DNA of 22,668 nucleotides from an uncultured Collinsella sp. (GTDB taxonomy: Bacteria; Actinomycetota; Coriobacteriia; Coriobacteriales; Coriobacteriaceae): assembly GCA_958429225.1 (NCBI GenBank), contig CAUAJB010000031.1:1-22668 (forward strand), written 5' to 3'. Numbering within the stretch: the stretch's first letter is position 1; the number at the start of each line of letters is the position of its first letter. Below the pieces are notes generated by a model that saw only the letters and a list, made by a program, of their open reading frames with translations, was not told the DNA's origin and made no database searches. Positions 14,070 through 20,902 of this stretch are shown piece by piece. Made by a program: the position numbers and the translations under genes.

Positions 14070-15554
14070 ATGAACACTATCCAGATCAATCCGGCCGATA
14101 ACGTGATCGTCGCGCTGTCGCCGCTTGCCAAGGGCACCGCCGTCGCGGTTCCCGGGGTGGGCGAGGTCGCTGCCGCGGAGGATATTCCGCAGGGCCACAA
14201 GATGGCCGTGCGTGCCATTGCGGCGGGGGAGAACGTTGTCAAGTACGGTCTTCCTATCGGCCATGTGACGGGCGACATCCAGCCCGGTCAGTGGCTTCAT
14301 ACGCATAACGTCAAGACCAACCTTTCGGGCGAGGTCGAGTACGTTTACAATCCGACGCATCCGGTCGTTGAGCCGGTTGAGCCCGAGACCTTTATGGGCT
14401 TCCGTCGCGCCGACGGCCGCGCCGCCACGCGCAACGAGCTGTGGATCATCCCCACGGTCGGCTGCGTCAACGAGGTCGCACGTGCCATGTGCGAGCAGGC
14501 TCAGGATCTGGTCGAGGGTTCGCTGGAGGGCGTCTATTACTTTCCGCATCCGTTTGGCTGCTCGCAGACCGGCGCCGACCATGCCCAGACCCGTCGCCTG
14601 CTGGTAGCGCTCTCGCGTCACGCAAACGCTGCGGGTGTGCTGTTCTTGTCGCTCGGCTGCGAGAACTGCACGCATCAGCAGGTGCTCGACGAGCTGGGCG
14701 AGTACGATCACGAGCGCGTTCGCTTCCTTACCTGCCAAGATGTTGCCGACGAGCAGGTCGAAGGCCACAAGATTCTGTCTGAGCTGGCCGACCTGGCCAA
14801 GCAGGCCAAGCGTGAGCCCATTCCGGCCTCCGAGCTGGTCATTGGCCTTAAGTGCGGTGGCTCTGACGGTCTTTCGGGCATTACCGCCAACCCCACGATC
14901 GGTCGCGTGAGCGATATGCTCGTCGCCCGCGGTGGCACGTCGGTGCTCACCGAGGTCCCCGAGATGTTTGGCGCCGAGAGCATTCTGCTCGATCGCTGCG
15001 AGGACGAGCAGGTGTTTAACGCCGCCTCCGACATGCTCAACGGCTTTAAGGATTACTTTATTAGCCATGGCGAGGTCGTCTACGAGAACCCGAGCCCCGG
15101 CAACAAGGATGGCGGCATCACCACACTCGAGGACAAGAGCTGCGGCTGCGTGCAAAAGGGCGGATCTGCCCCCATCGTCGACGTGCTGCCGTACGCCGGT
15201 CAGGCTACCAAGCATGGTCTGAACATGTTGTGCGGTCCGGGCAACGACATGGTATCCACCACGGCCCTGACGGCTGCCGGCTGCCACGTGATCCTGTTCT
15301 CGACCGGCCGCGGCACGCCGTTTGGTGCGCCGGCGCCTACGCTCAAGGTGTTCACCAACCAGCGCCTGTGCGACCACAAGGCCAACTGGATGGACTTTAA
15401 CGCCGGTGTGGTGGCTACGGGCGAGCGTACGCTCGATGAGGCTGCCGGCGATCTGTATCAGCTGGTGCTGGACACGGCGAGCGGCAAGCTTACCAGCGCC
15501 GAGCGTCGCGGCTGTCACGAGATCAGCATCTGGAAGGACGGAGTCTGCCTGTAG
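14070..15554 (+). CDS. uxaA: Altronate dehydratase
   Basis: A 494-residue enzyme of the UxaA/GarD family that dehydrates D-altronate to 2-keto-3-deoxy-D-gluconate. Residues about 1-95 form the SAF domain (start to about HTHNVKTNL), and from about 108 the catalytic domain begins at GFRRADGRAATRNE. Conserved Cys-containing blocks likely to bind the metal are TVGCVNE, SLGCENCTHQQ, LKCGGSDGLSG and DKSCGCVQKGG. TTAGGA lies nine bases before the ATG. It completes the three-step route from galacturonate to KDG. The KDG kinase and aldolase that would follow are not in the window. A strong terminator ends the operon 48 bases downstream. Confidence 0.95.
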   Translation: MNTIQINPADNVIVALSPLAKGTAVAVPGVGEVAAAEDIPQGHKMAVRAIAAGENVVKYGLPIGHVTGDIQPGQWLHTHNVKTNLSGEVEYVYNPTHPVVEPVEPETFMGFRRADGRAATRNELWIIPTVGCVNEVARAMCEQAQDLVEGSLEGVYYFPHPFGCSQTGADHAQTRRLLVALSRHANAAGVLFLSLGCENCTHQQVLDELGEYDHERVRFLTCQDVADEQVEGHKILSELADLAKQAKREPIPASELVIGLKCGGSDGLSGITANPTIGRVSDMLVARGGTSVLTEVPEMFGAESILLDRCEDEQVFNAASDMLNGFKDYFISHGEVVYENPSPGNKDGGITTLEDKSCGCVQKGGSAPIVDVLPYAGQATKHGLNMLCGPGNDMVSTTALTAAGCHVILFSTGRGTPFGAPAPTLKVFTNQRLCDHKANWMDFNAGVVATGERTLDEAAGDLYQLVLDTASGKLTSAERRGCHEISIWKDGVCL

Positions 15555-15602
15555 CGATGACACGTTGAGCGCGTGATTGAATAAGCTGCTGCAAAGACTG
15601 AG

Positions 15603-15639
15603 CGACCCCGCCGAGGACAATCTCGGCGGGGTCGTTTTT
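15603..15639 (+). terminator. Terminator of the uxaCBA operon
   Basis: Perfect 13-base arms CGACCCCGCCGAG (15603-15615) and CTCGGCGGGGTCG (15622-15634), a 6-base loop, then TTTTT. Confidence 0.94.
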
Positions 15640-15684
15640 CGTTACGGCTTTAGCCTGTGCGGGGCGCGCAGCGCGCCGCATCAG

Positions 15685-15729
15685 AAACCACCCGCTATGC
15701 GGGTGGGGCCAAACGGCTTTACAAAGCCG
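15685..15729 (+). other. Left-end hairpins of the IS200/IS605-type element
   Basis: CCACCCGC (15688-15695) pairs with GCGGGTGG (15699-15706) around a TAT loop, and CGGCTTT (15714-15720) pairs with AAAGCCG (15723-15729). A further GGCGCGC/GCGCGCC palindrome lies at 15663-15677. TnpA proteins of this family recognise such subterminal hairpins as single-stranded DNA. Confidence 0.6.
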
Positions 15730-15797
15730 CCCCCTCGCCGGACACTTGCGATTGTTCAGGCCGCGAGGAATCCGAGTCGAGAGGGCGGTGGTGGCGT

Positions 15798-16268
15798 ATG
15801 GCCCAGAAGGCCTACAGCCTGTCGCACACGAAGTGGATGTGCAAGTACCACGTCGTGTTCACGCCGAAGTATAGGCGCAAATTCATCTACAACCAAATAA
15901 GGTCCGACCTTGGGGAGATCTTCAGGAAGCTATGCCAGTACAAGGGGATAGAGATCATCGAGGGGCACCTGATGCCCGACCACGTCCACATGCTGCTGGC
16001 GATACCGCCGAAGTACAGCGTATCGAGCGTGATGGGCTACCTGAAGGGGAAGAGCTCGCTGATGATATTCGACAAGCACGCGAACATGAAGTACAAGTTC
16101 GGCAACAGGAAGTTCTGGGCCGAGGGCTACTACGTGTCCACCGTCGGCCTGAACGAGGCCACCATCGCGAAGTACATCCGGGAGCAGGAGAAGGCCGACA
16201 TCGCGATCGACCGGCTGAGCGTCAAGGAGTACGAGGACCCCTTCGATAGGGGGCCGGGGCGTAAATAG
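15798..16268 (+). CDS. tnpA: IS200/IS605-family transposase TnpA (Y1 HUH)
   Basis: A 156-residue single-domain transposase. The HUH motif is His62-Val-His64 in HLMPDHVHMLL, and the catalytic tyrosine is most likely Tyr126 in AKYIREQ. It also has the family features KYHVVFTPKYRRK near the start and FWAEGYYVSTVG before the Tyr helix. It appears intact. I chose ATG at 15798 because it matches the usual start a few residues before the first strand; the preceding SD is weak, as is common for these tightly limited genes. Codon use differs from its neighbours: several AGG arginine and ATA isoleucine codons appear, rare in the flanking genes, which signals recent arrival. No TnpB or IscB gene accompanies it. 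Confidence 0.93.
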   Translation: MAQKAYSLSHTKWMCKYHVVFTPKYRRKFIYNQIRSDLGEIFRKLCQYKGIEIIEGHLMPDHVHMLLAIPPKYSVSSVMGYLKGKSSLMIFDKHANMKYKFGNRKFWAEGYYVSTVGLNEATIAKYIREQEKADIAIDRLSVKEYEDPFDRGPGRK

Positions 16269-16269
16269 C

Positions 16270-16402
16270 GCCGGTTTGACCGGCCCGCCACGGGTCAATC
16301 TGCAGTGCGGCCCGAATCCCGTGAGGGCCGGCGCCTTTAGACGCGTGCCGGAAATCCAAGGGTTATACCCTAAGAGCAAACCACCCCTTTTAGGGGTGGT
16401 TT
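16270..16402 (+). other. Folded non-coding right end of the IS element
   Basis: Several hairpins follow each other between the tnpA stop and the right end: GCCGGT/ACCGGC (16270-16284), GGCCC/GGGCC (16309-16329), GGGT/ACCC (16360-16370) and AAACCACCCCT/AGGGGTGGTTT (16378-16402). The last is the probable right-end recognition hairpin. The region resembles in style the structured right ends that yield omega RNA in tnpB-bearing relatives, but no nuclease gene is here. It may simultaneously act as a terminator, since T residues follow. Confidence 0.5.
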
Positions 16403-16475
16403 TGATTTCTCGTTGCGTTGTCGTGCACGGCTTTTTTGGGAAGGGTGCCCGGCACCTCCCTCATCTCCAGAGAAC

Positions 16476-16489
16476 AATGAACGTTCACC
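16476..16489. promoter_or_regulatory. LacI-type operator site A upstream of the transporter
   Basis: AATGAACGTTCACC matches GGTGAACGTTCACC at 12 of 14 positions. It lies about 240 bases before the transporter start. The surrounding 16403-16727 gap also has a GGTGCC-C-GGCACC palindrome (16444-16456) and no gene. Confidence 0.65.
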
Positions 16490-16595
16490 TAGTTGTTGCG
16501 TGGTGCTGAATCGACTTGATAATCAAAAATGCAGGGATTTTTTCATTTTCAGGCCCGTTCAACGGCAAAAAACGACCGTTCAAGGATAATATACA

Positions 16596-16609
16596 AGTGA
16601 ACGTTCACC
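16596..16609. promoter_or_regulatory. LacI-type operator site B upstream of the transporter
   Basis: AGTGAACGTTCACC matches the uxaC operator at 13 of 14 positions. GATAAT (16585-16590) or TAATAT (16587-16592) just before it is a fair -10 candidate, so this site would overlap the transcription start, as O2 does at uxaC. Confidence 0.75.
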
Positions 16610-16635
16610 TATCATAAGCAATCGCGCATAATTTA

Positions 16636-16649
16636 GCTAAACGTTCACC
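16636..16649. promoter_or_regulatory. LacI-type operator site C upstream of the transporter
   Basis: GCTAAACGTTCACC matches at 12 of 14 positions and is centred 40 bases from site B, close to the 38-base spacing at uxaC. It would lie in the transcribed leader. Confidence 0.65.
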
Positions 16650-16727
16650 CTGAACGGCATGCAGACAGACGTCGGTATGGACTCCAATGTCTTGTTCCAA
16701 GACAATCGAGAAAAGAGAGGGAGCTCG

Positions 16728-18287
16728 ATGACTAACAAGATCGGTAAAAAGCGCAAGATCACATTCTGGACGCGCTTGGGCTTTGGTATGGGCGGCATGC
16801 TCAACTCCGGTGCCCTGACCTTTACGCACAGCTACATGGTGCTGTTCCTGTCCACGGAGTGCGGCCTGTCCGCAGGCGAGGCTGCGCTGATCAGCTCGTT
16901 CGCCATCTATCTCAACGCCATTCTGTGCCCGCTTATGGGCTTTGTGGCCGATAACTTCTACGCTACCAAGATCGGCCGTATCTTTGGCCGCCGCCGTTTC
17001 TGGATCTTGCTGGCAATCCCGATGATGGTCGCCGAGCCGCTCATCTTTGTGGCTACGCCGTTCGGTTTCCCGTACTACTTTGTGCTGTACCTGATCTACA
17101 ACGTCGCGTATACGTTCTGCACCGCCAACCTGTCGCCGCTTACCATCGAGATGACCGACGACTTCAAGGAGCGTACGTACCTCACCGGCTACAAGCACCT
17201 CTTTGGTAACGCCGCCGGCTTCCTGATGGCAGCACTCGTCGGCTTTGGCTTTGGCACCTTCGGCGAGACCAACCCGTTCAGCTACTTCATCATCGCTACG
17301 GTCAACGCTTCAGTCATGGCAATCTCGCTGCTGTGCGTGTACCTGTCCACGTGGGAGCACACCCCCGAGGAGGTGGCTCAGGAGAAGATCGAGAGCGTCG
17401 GCGAGGGTATCAAGAAGTTCTTCATCGACGTTGTCTCTACCTTCCGCAACAAGTCCTTCCGCAAGGTCCTGTATGCACAGGTCTCCACGAAGCTCGCTGC
17501 TGCCTGCTGGTCTGCCTGCCTGTCCTTCTTCATCGTCTACTGCCTGCAGATTCCTAAGTCCTATGAGTCCGTGATGGAGATGCCCGGCAAGGTCGTCGCT
17601 ATCGTCTGCACCGCCATCTGGGTTGCCCTCATGGCCAAGAAGGGCTTCCACAAGTCTTGGTACCTGGCCAACGTCGGTTGCGCTGCGTGCATCATCGCCT
17701 ACAACTACTTCGCCTTTGGTCAGATTAACGGCACCTCCACGGTCGCCATCGCCATGATTGCCTACCCCATCATCTTCGCCATCTGGAAGTTCTTCTACGT
17801 TGGTTTCCAGTACCTGCCCGATGTTCTGCTCAACTACATCCCCGATGTCGATGAACTCATCACCCTGCGTCGTCGCGAGGGCATCTACAGCTCCGCTCAG
17901 CAGCTCTGCCAGCAGATCGCCCAGGCTATCGCCGTCAACGCATGGGCTATTGTCCTTGCTGCCTCCGGCTTCATTCAGACCGCCGGCAACAGCGACGCCG
18001 TAACCCAGCCCGCCACCGTGCCTCTGTACATCTGCGGCTACATGCTCATCGGCTGCGCCGGCTTCTTCCTGCTCGCGGCTGTCCTTGCCCGCGGCATCAA
18101 GATCGACAAGGAGCAGTGCGACATCCTCTGCGACGAGATCAAGCGCGTCAAGGAGGGCGGCAAGATGGCCGACGTCCAGCCCGAGGTCAAGGCTCTTTGC
18201 GAGGAGCTCTCCGGCTTCAAGTACGAGGACTGCTTCGCTCACAACAACGTTGGCTTCCAGGACGGCAGCGTAATTCCCGCCGAGTAG
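16728..18287 (+). CDS. GPH-family (glycoside-pentoside-hexuronide) cation symporter
   Basis: A 519-residue membrane protein of the major facilitator fold with about 12 hydrophobic segments. The first helix block starts at FWTRLGFGMGGMLNSG; the family-typical loop between helices 2 and 3 carries GRIFGRRRFW, and a ...DVLLNYIPDVDELITLRRREGIYSS block marks the second half, as in GPH symporters (where DxxxYxxxxxGxRREG-like motifs occur). A soluble tail of about 60 residues follows the last helix. I chose ATG at 16728, preceded by GAGGGAG; the longer frame adds 23 non-conserved residues. Three operators shared with uxaC and the neighbouring pectin enzymes suggest that it imports galacturonate or oligogalacturonides, probably with H+ or Na+. 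The exact substrate is inferred from context only. Confidence 0.88.
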   Translation: MTNKIGKKRKITFWTRLGFGMGGMLNSGALTFTHSYMVLFLSTECGLSAGEAALISSFAIYLNAILCPLMGFVADNFYATKIGRIFGRRRFWILLAIPMMVAEPLIFVATPFGFPYYFVLYLIYNVAYTFCTANLSPLTIEMTDDFKERTYLTGYKHLFGNAAGFLMAALVGFGFGTFGETNPFSYFIIATVNASVMAISLLCVYLSTWEHTPEEVAQEKIESVGEGIKKFFIDVVSTFRNKSFRKVLYAQVSTKLAAACWSACLSFFIVYCLQIPKSYESVMEMPGKVVAIVCTAIWVALMAKKGFHKSWYLANVGCAACIIAYNYFAFGQINGTSTVAIAMIAYPIIFAIWKFFYVGFQYLPDVLLNYIPDVDELITLRRREGIYSSAQQLCQQIAQAIAVNAWAIVLAASGFIQTAGNSDAVTQPATVPLYICGYMLIGCAGFFLLAAVLARGIKIDKEQCDILCDEIKRVKEGGKMADVQPEVKALCEELSGFKYEDCFAHNNVGFQDGSVIPAE

Positions 18288-18310
18288 GGCAGGCGCATCG
18301 TCCAAACCAC

Positions 18311-18355
18311 AGGGCCGTGCCACCGGAGATCCACCGGCGGGTGCGGCCCTTTTTT
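18311..18355 (+). terminator. Terminator after the transporter gene
   Basis: Outer arms AGGGCCG (18311-18317) and CGGCCCT (18344-18350) with an imperfect inner stem, followed by TTTTT. It could allow partial read-through into the GH28 gene, since I see no operator or clear promoter before 18402. Confidence 0.8.
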
Positions 18356-18401
18356 AAAAACGAGTAGTATGAACTTCTGATTACATTTGAGGGAGAGACC
18401 C

Positions 18402-19997
18402 ATGGAGACGAACGTTATCTGGCGCAACGCCCGCGCGGCCGTTATTGAGCTCGACGACGGTGGCTACTTTACCTGTGCCGATGCGTGGGAGATCTTTGTC
18501 AACGATGAGCCCGTCGGTACCACGAATACGGTCGAGACCTATGTTGACGGCCTGGTTCCCGGCAAGCGCAACCTCGTCCGCTTTGTCTGCGGCGAGCGTG
18601 AGCTGAGTGTGGGCGTCACCACGCCCGCGGAGCCCTTTACCATCAACGTTCGCGACTGCGGCGCCAAAGGCGATGCCGAGCACGATGACACCACCAATAT
18701 CCAGGCTGCCATCATGGCTTGTCCCAAGGGCGGGCGCGTGCTGATTCCCGCTGGCAACTACCGCATCAAGTCCCTCTTCCTTAAGAGCAATATCAACATC
18801 GAGCTCGCCGAGGGCGCGGTGCTGCTGGCCCGTCACGACCGCGCGGCGCTTGCCTACATTCCGGGCACGGTCACGGGTGACAAGGGCACCGGGTATGCCG
18901 GCACCGATATGCTGCCCCTGGGCCGCTGGGAGGGCGAGAGCTTTTCGACCTATTGCTCGACCTTTACGGGTCTGAGCGTGCACGACGTGTGCATCTATGG
19001 CCGCGGCGCCATCGACGGCCAGACCGATTTTGCCGAGGATAACTGGTGGAACAAGGACTTTAAGAATATCTTCCGCCCCGAGGAGGGCCGCGAGATCGCC
19101 CGCCCGCGCATGATCTTCCTGTCCGAGTGCCAAAACGTGAGCCTTGCCGGCTTTACCGTCCGCAACAGCCCAGCATGGAACATCCATCCCGTTCTGTGCG
19201 AACACGTCGATGCCCTGTGCCTGTCCATCGAGGGTCCCAAGAACTCCCACAACACCGACGGCTTCGATCCCGAGAGCTGTGGCTTTGTTCGCATCCTGGG
19301 TTGCCAGTTCTCGGTGGGCGACGACTGCATCGCCATCAAGAGCGGCAAACTGGGCATTGAGCCCGAGCTTCGTCCCGCCACGCATGACGTGTTGATCGCT
19401 CACTGCTACATGCACGACGGTCATGGCGCCGTGGTGTTGGGGTCCGAGGCTGCCGGCGGCATCAAGGACCTCACCGTGAGCAAGTGCCTCTTTGAGCGCA
19501 CCGACCGCGGCCTGCGCGTTAAGACTCGTCGCGGTCGCGGCAAGGACGCCGTCAACGAGGGCATCACCTTTGAGCACATTCGCATGGACGAGGTGCTCAC
19601 GCCTTTCGTGGTCAATTCGTTCTACTTCTGCGATAAGGACGGCAAGACCGACTATGTCCAGAGCCGCGACGCGGTGCCCGTCGACGACCGTACGCCCGGC
19701 TTTGGCGCCACGACGTTTTGCGATATCGAGGCCACCAACTGCCACGCTGCCGCCGCCTACATCACGGGCTTGCCCGAGAGTAAGGTGACGCGCCTGACGT
19801 TCCAGGATGTCCATGTGACCTTTGCGGCAGATGCCGAGCCCTTTGTGCCTGCAATGGCCTGCGGCGTGGAGCCCATGGCGCGCCAGGGCATCATCGCGCA
19901 GAACGTGAAAGTCCTCGACCTGCAAAATGTGGTGATCGAGGGTCAGGATGGCGACGAGCTGCAGCTCGAGAACGTCGATAAGATTGTCCGTTCCTAG
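18402..19997 (+). CDS. GH28 polygalacturonase, apparently intracellular
   Basis: A 531-residue glycoside hydrolase family 28 protein that cleaves alpha-1,4-linked galacturonic acid in pectic chains or oligomers. Residues about 1-85 form a small beta-rich N-terminal domain, as in exo-acting bacterial members; the beta-helix starts near NVRDCGAKGD. All four catalytic blocks are present: Asn284-Thr-Asp286, Asp307-Asp308 in GDDCIAIKSG, Gly-His341-Gly in GHGAVVLGSE, and Arg372-Val-Lys374. There is no signal peptide, so it likely works in the cytoplasm on imported oligomers. I chose ATG at 18402 with GAGGGAG upstream; a TTG 15 bases earlier overlaps that Shine-Dalgarno. An exo-polygalacturonase is the best guess; rhamnogalacturonan hydrolase is a less likely alternative. 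Confidence 0.92.
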   Translation: METNVIWRNARAAVIELDDGGYFTCADAWEIFVNDEPVGTTNTVETYVDGLVPGKRNLVRFVCGERELSVGVTTPAEPFTINVRDCGAKGDAEHDDTTNIQAAIMACPKGGRVLIPAGNYRIKSLFLKSNINIELAEGAVLLARHDRAALAYIPGTVTGDKGTGYAGTDMLPLGRWEGESFSTYCSTFTGLSVHDVCIYGRGAIDGQTDFAEDNWWNKDFKNIFRPEEGREIARPRMIFLSECQNVSLAGFTVRNSPAWNIHPVLCEHVDALCLSIEGPKNSHNTDGFDPESCGFVRILGCQFSVGDDCIAIKSGKLGIEPELRPATHDVLIAHCYMHDGHGAVVLGSEAAGGIKDLTVSKCLFERTDRGLRVKTRRGRGKDAVNEGITFEHIRMDEVLTPFVVNSFYFCDKDGKTDYVQSRDAVPVDDRTPGFGATTFCDIEATNCHAAAAYITGLPESKVTRLTFQDVHVTFAADAEPFVPAMACGVEPMARQGIIAQNVKVLDLQNVVIEGQDGDELQLENVDKIVRS

Positions 19998-20013
19998 CTG
20001 GAATTGATGACCG

Positions 20014-20050
20014 GGGCCGCATTGCCGAAAAAATCGGCTATGCGGCCCTT
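20014..20050 (+). terminator. Weak terminator or attenuator between the GH28 and esterase genes
   Basis: Outer arms GGGCCGCA (20014-20021) and TGCGGCCC (20041-20048), an inner GCCGA/TCGGC stem, and only a short CTTGTG tail. The poor T-run suggests partial termination within an operon. Confidence 0.6.
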
Positions 20051-20092
20051 GTGCCATGCGGCCGCGCTACGCATCATAACGAGAAGGTATAC

Positions 20093-20902
20093 ATGCTCAA
20101 TAAAACGATTTGTGTCGGGGTCGATGGCTCGGATGCCGCGATCTCGTCCTATATTTTTGCTCCCACCGAGGATGCTTATGCCCTGGAACCCCGACCTGCA
20201 GTTTTGATTGTGCCGGGTGGGGGCTACGATCATATTTCGCCTCGCGAGGGCGAGCCGGTGGCGCTACGCTTACTTGCGATGGGGTATCAGGCTTTTGTTC
20301 TGGACTACTCGGTTGCGCCCGCCACCTATCCGCTTGCATTGCAAGAACTTGCGCGGGCGGTCGATACCGTGCGAAGTCATGCGACGGAGTTTTGCGTCGA
20401 TCCCAATCGAATTACGGTCATGGGTTTTTCGGCGGGTGGACACCTGGTTGGCTTGCTCGGGGCGCTTTGGGACAAACCTTGGCTTGCAGAGTCGATCGCG
20501 ACATCGCCTGAGTCGATTCGGCCTGACGCACTTTGCTTGGGCTATCCGGTCGTAAGCTCGGGGGCCTATGCCCATCGTGGCTCGTTTGAACACCTAACGG
20601 GTGCCGATGACGTTTTGGCTCAAAAGTTGTCGATCGAGAACATGGTGGGCGAAGGTTTTCCCCGTACGTTCTTATGGCATACCGCCGAGGATGCATCGGT
20701 GCCGGTCCAAAATAGCCTTTTGCTTGCGCAGGCGCTTGCCGATCACGGGATTGGCTTTAGCTTACATATTTTTCCGCATGGAAAGCACGGAGCATCGCTC
20801 GCCACGGCCCAAACGGCATTTAAGGGTTGCGCCGAGCATATTCAGCCACAGGTTCAGGGCTGGCCTGAGCAGTTTGCCGCCTGGGAGCGTGATGGACGAT
20901 GA
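20093..20902 (+). CDS. Alpha/beta-hydrolase esterase, probable pectic acetylesterase
   Basis: A 269-residue alpha/beta-hydrolase of the acetyl-esterase/lipase (BD-FAE-like) type. The oxyanion-hole motif is PGGGYDHIS (from residue 41), the nucleophile is Ser113 in GFSAGG, the acid is probably Asp200 in TAEDASVPVQNS, and the base is His229 or His232 in FPHGKHG. There is no signal peptide or membrane segment. I chose ATG at 20093, with GAAGG six bases before, as the family starts here. The stop overlaps the next start by four bases (ATGA), so translation is coupled to the CE8 fusion gene. Removal of acetyl groups from imported oligogalacturonides is the likely task; feruloyl or other esters are possible. 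Codon choice is less biased than in uxaCBA, suggesting lower expression. Confidence 0.87.
   Translation: MLNKTICVGVDGSDAAISSYIFAPTEDAYALEPRPAVLIVPGGGYDHISPREGEPVALRLLAMGYQAFVLDYSVAPATYPLALQELARAVDTVRSHATEFCVDPNRITVMGFSAGGHLVGLLGALWDKPWLAESIATSPESIRPDALCLGYPVVSSGAYAHRGSFEHLTGADDVLAQKLSIENMVGEGFPRTFLWHTAEDASVPVQNSLLLAQALADHGIGFSLHIFPHGKHGASLATAQTAFKGCAEHIQPQVQGWPEQFAAWERDGR

Larger units (their letters stand above)
15645..16405 (+). mobile_element. IS200/IS605-family insertion sequence carrying only tnpA
   Basis: The element consists of a left hairpin region, a Y1 transposase gene and a folded right end; there is no tnpB. The left hairpin (AAACCACCCGC...) and the right hairpin (AAACCACCCCT...) share their foot sequence, as the paired ends of this family often do. 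These elements make no terminal inverted repeats or target duplications, so exact borders cannot be read; I place the left border between about 15640 and 15685 and the right between about 16402 and 16412. It sits just after the uxaA terminator and before the transporter promoter, a place that breaks no gene. Confidence 0.75.

Noticed and set aside
10904..15620. Long minus-strand frames opposite uxaC, uxaB and uxaA (440, 396 and 521 codons)
   Set aside because: All mirror well-supported plus-strand genes and have the same biased composition.
16269..16402. Calling the IS right end an omega RNA gene
   Set aside because: No tnpB or iscB is present and no known omega RNA could be matched by eye, so it is listed only as a folded region.
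17310..20057. Long minus-strand frames opposite the transporter and the GH28 gene (337 and 558 codons)
   Set aside because: Shadows of plus-strand genes with intact family motifs.
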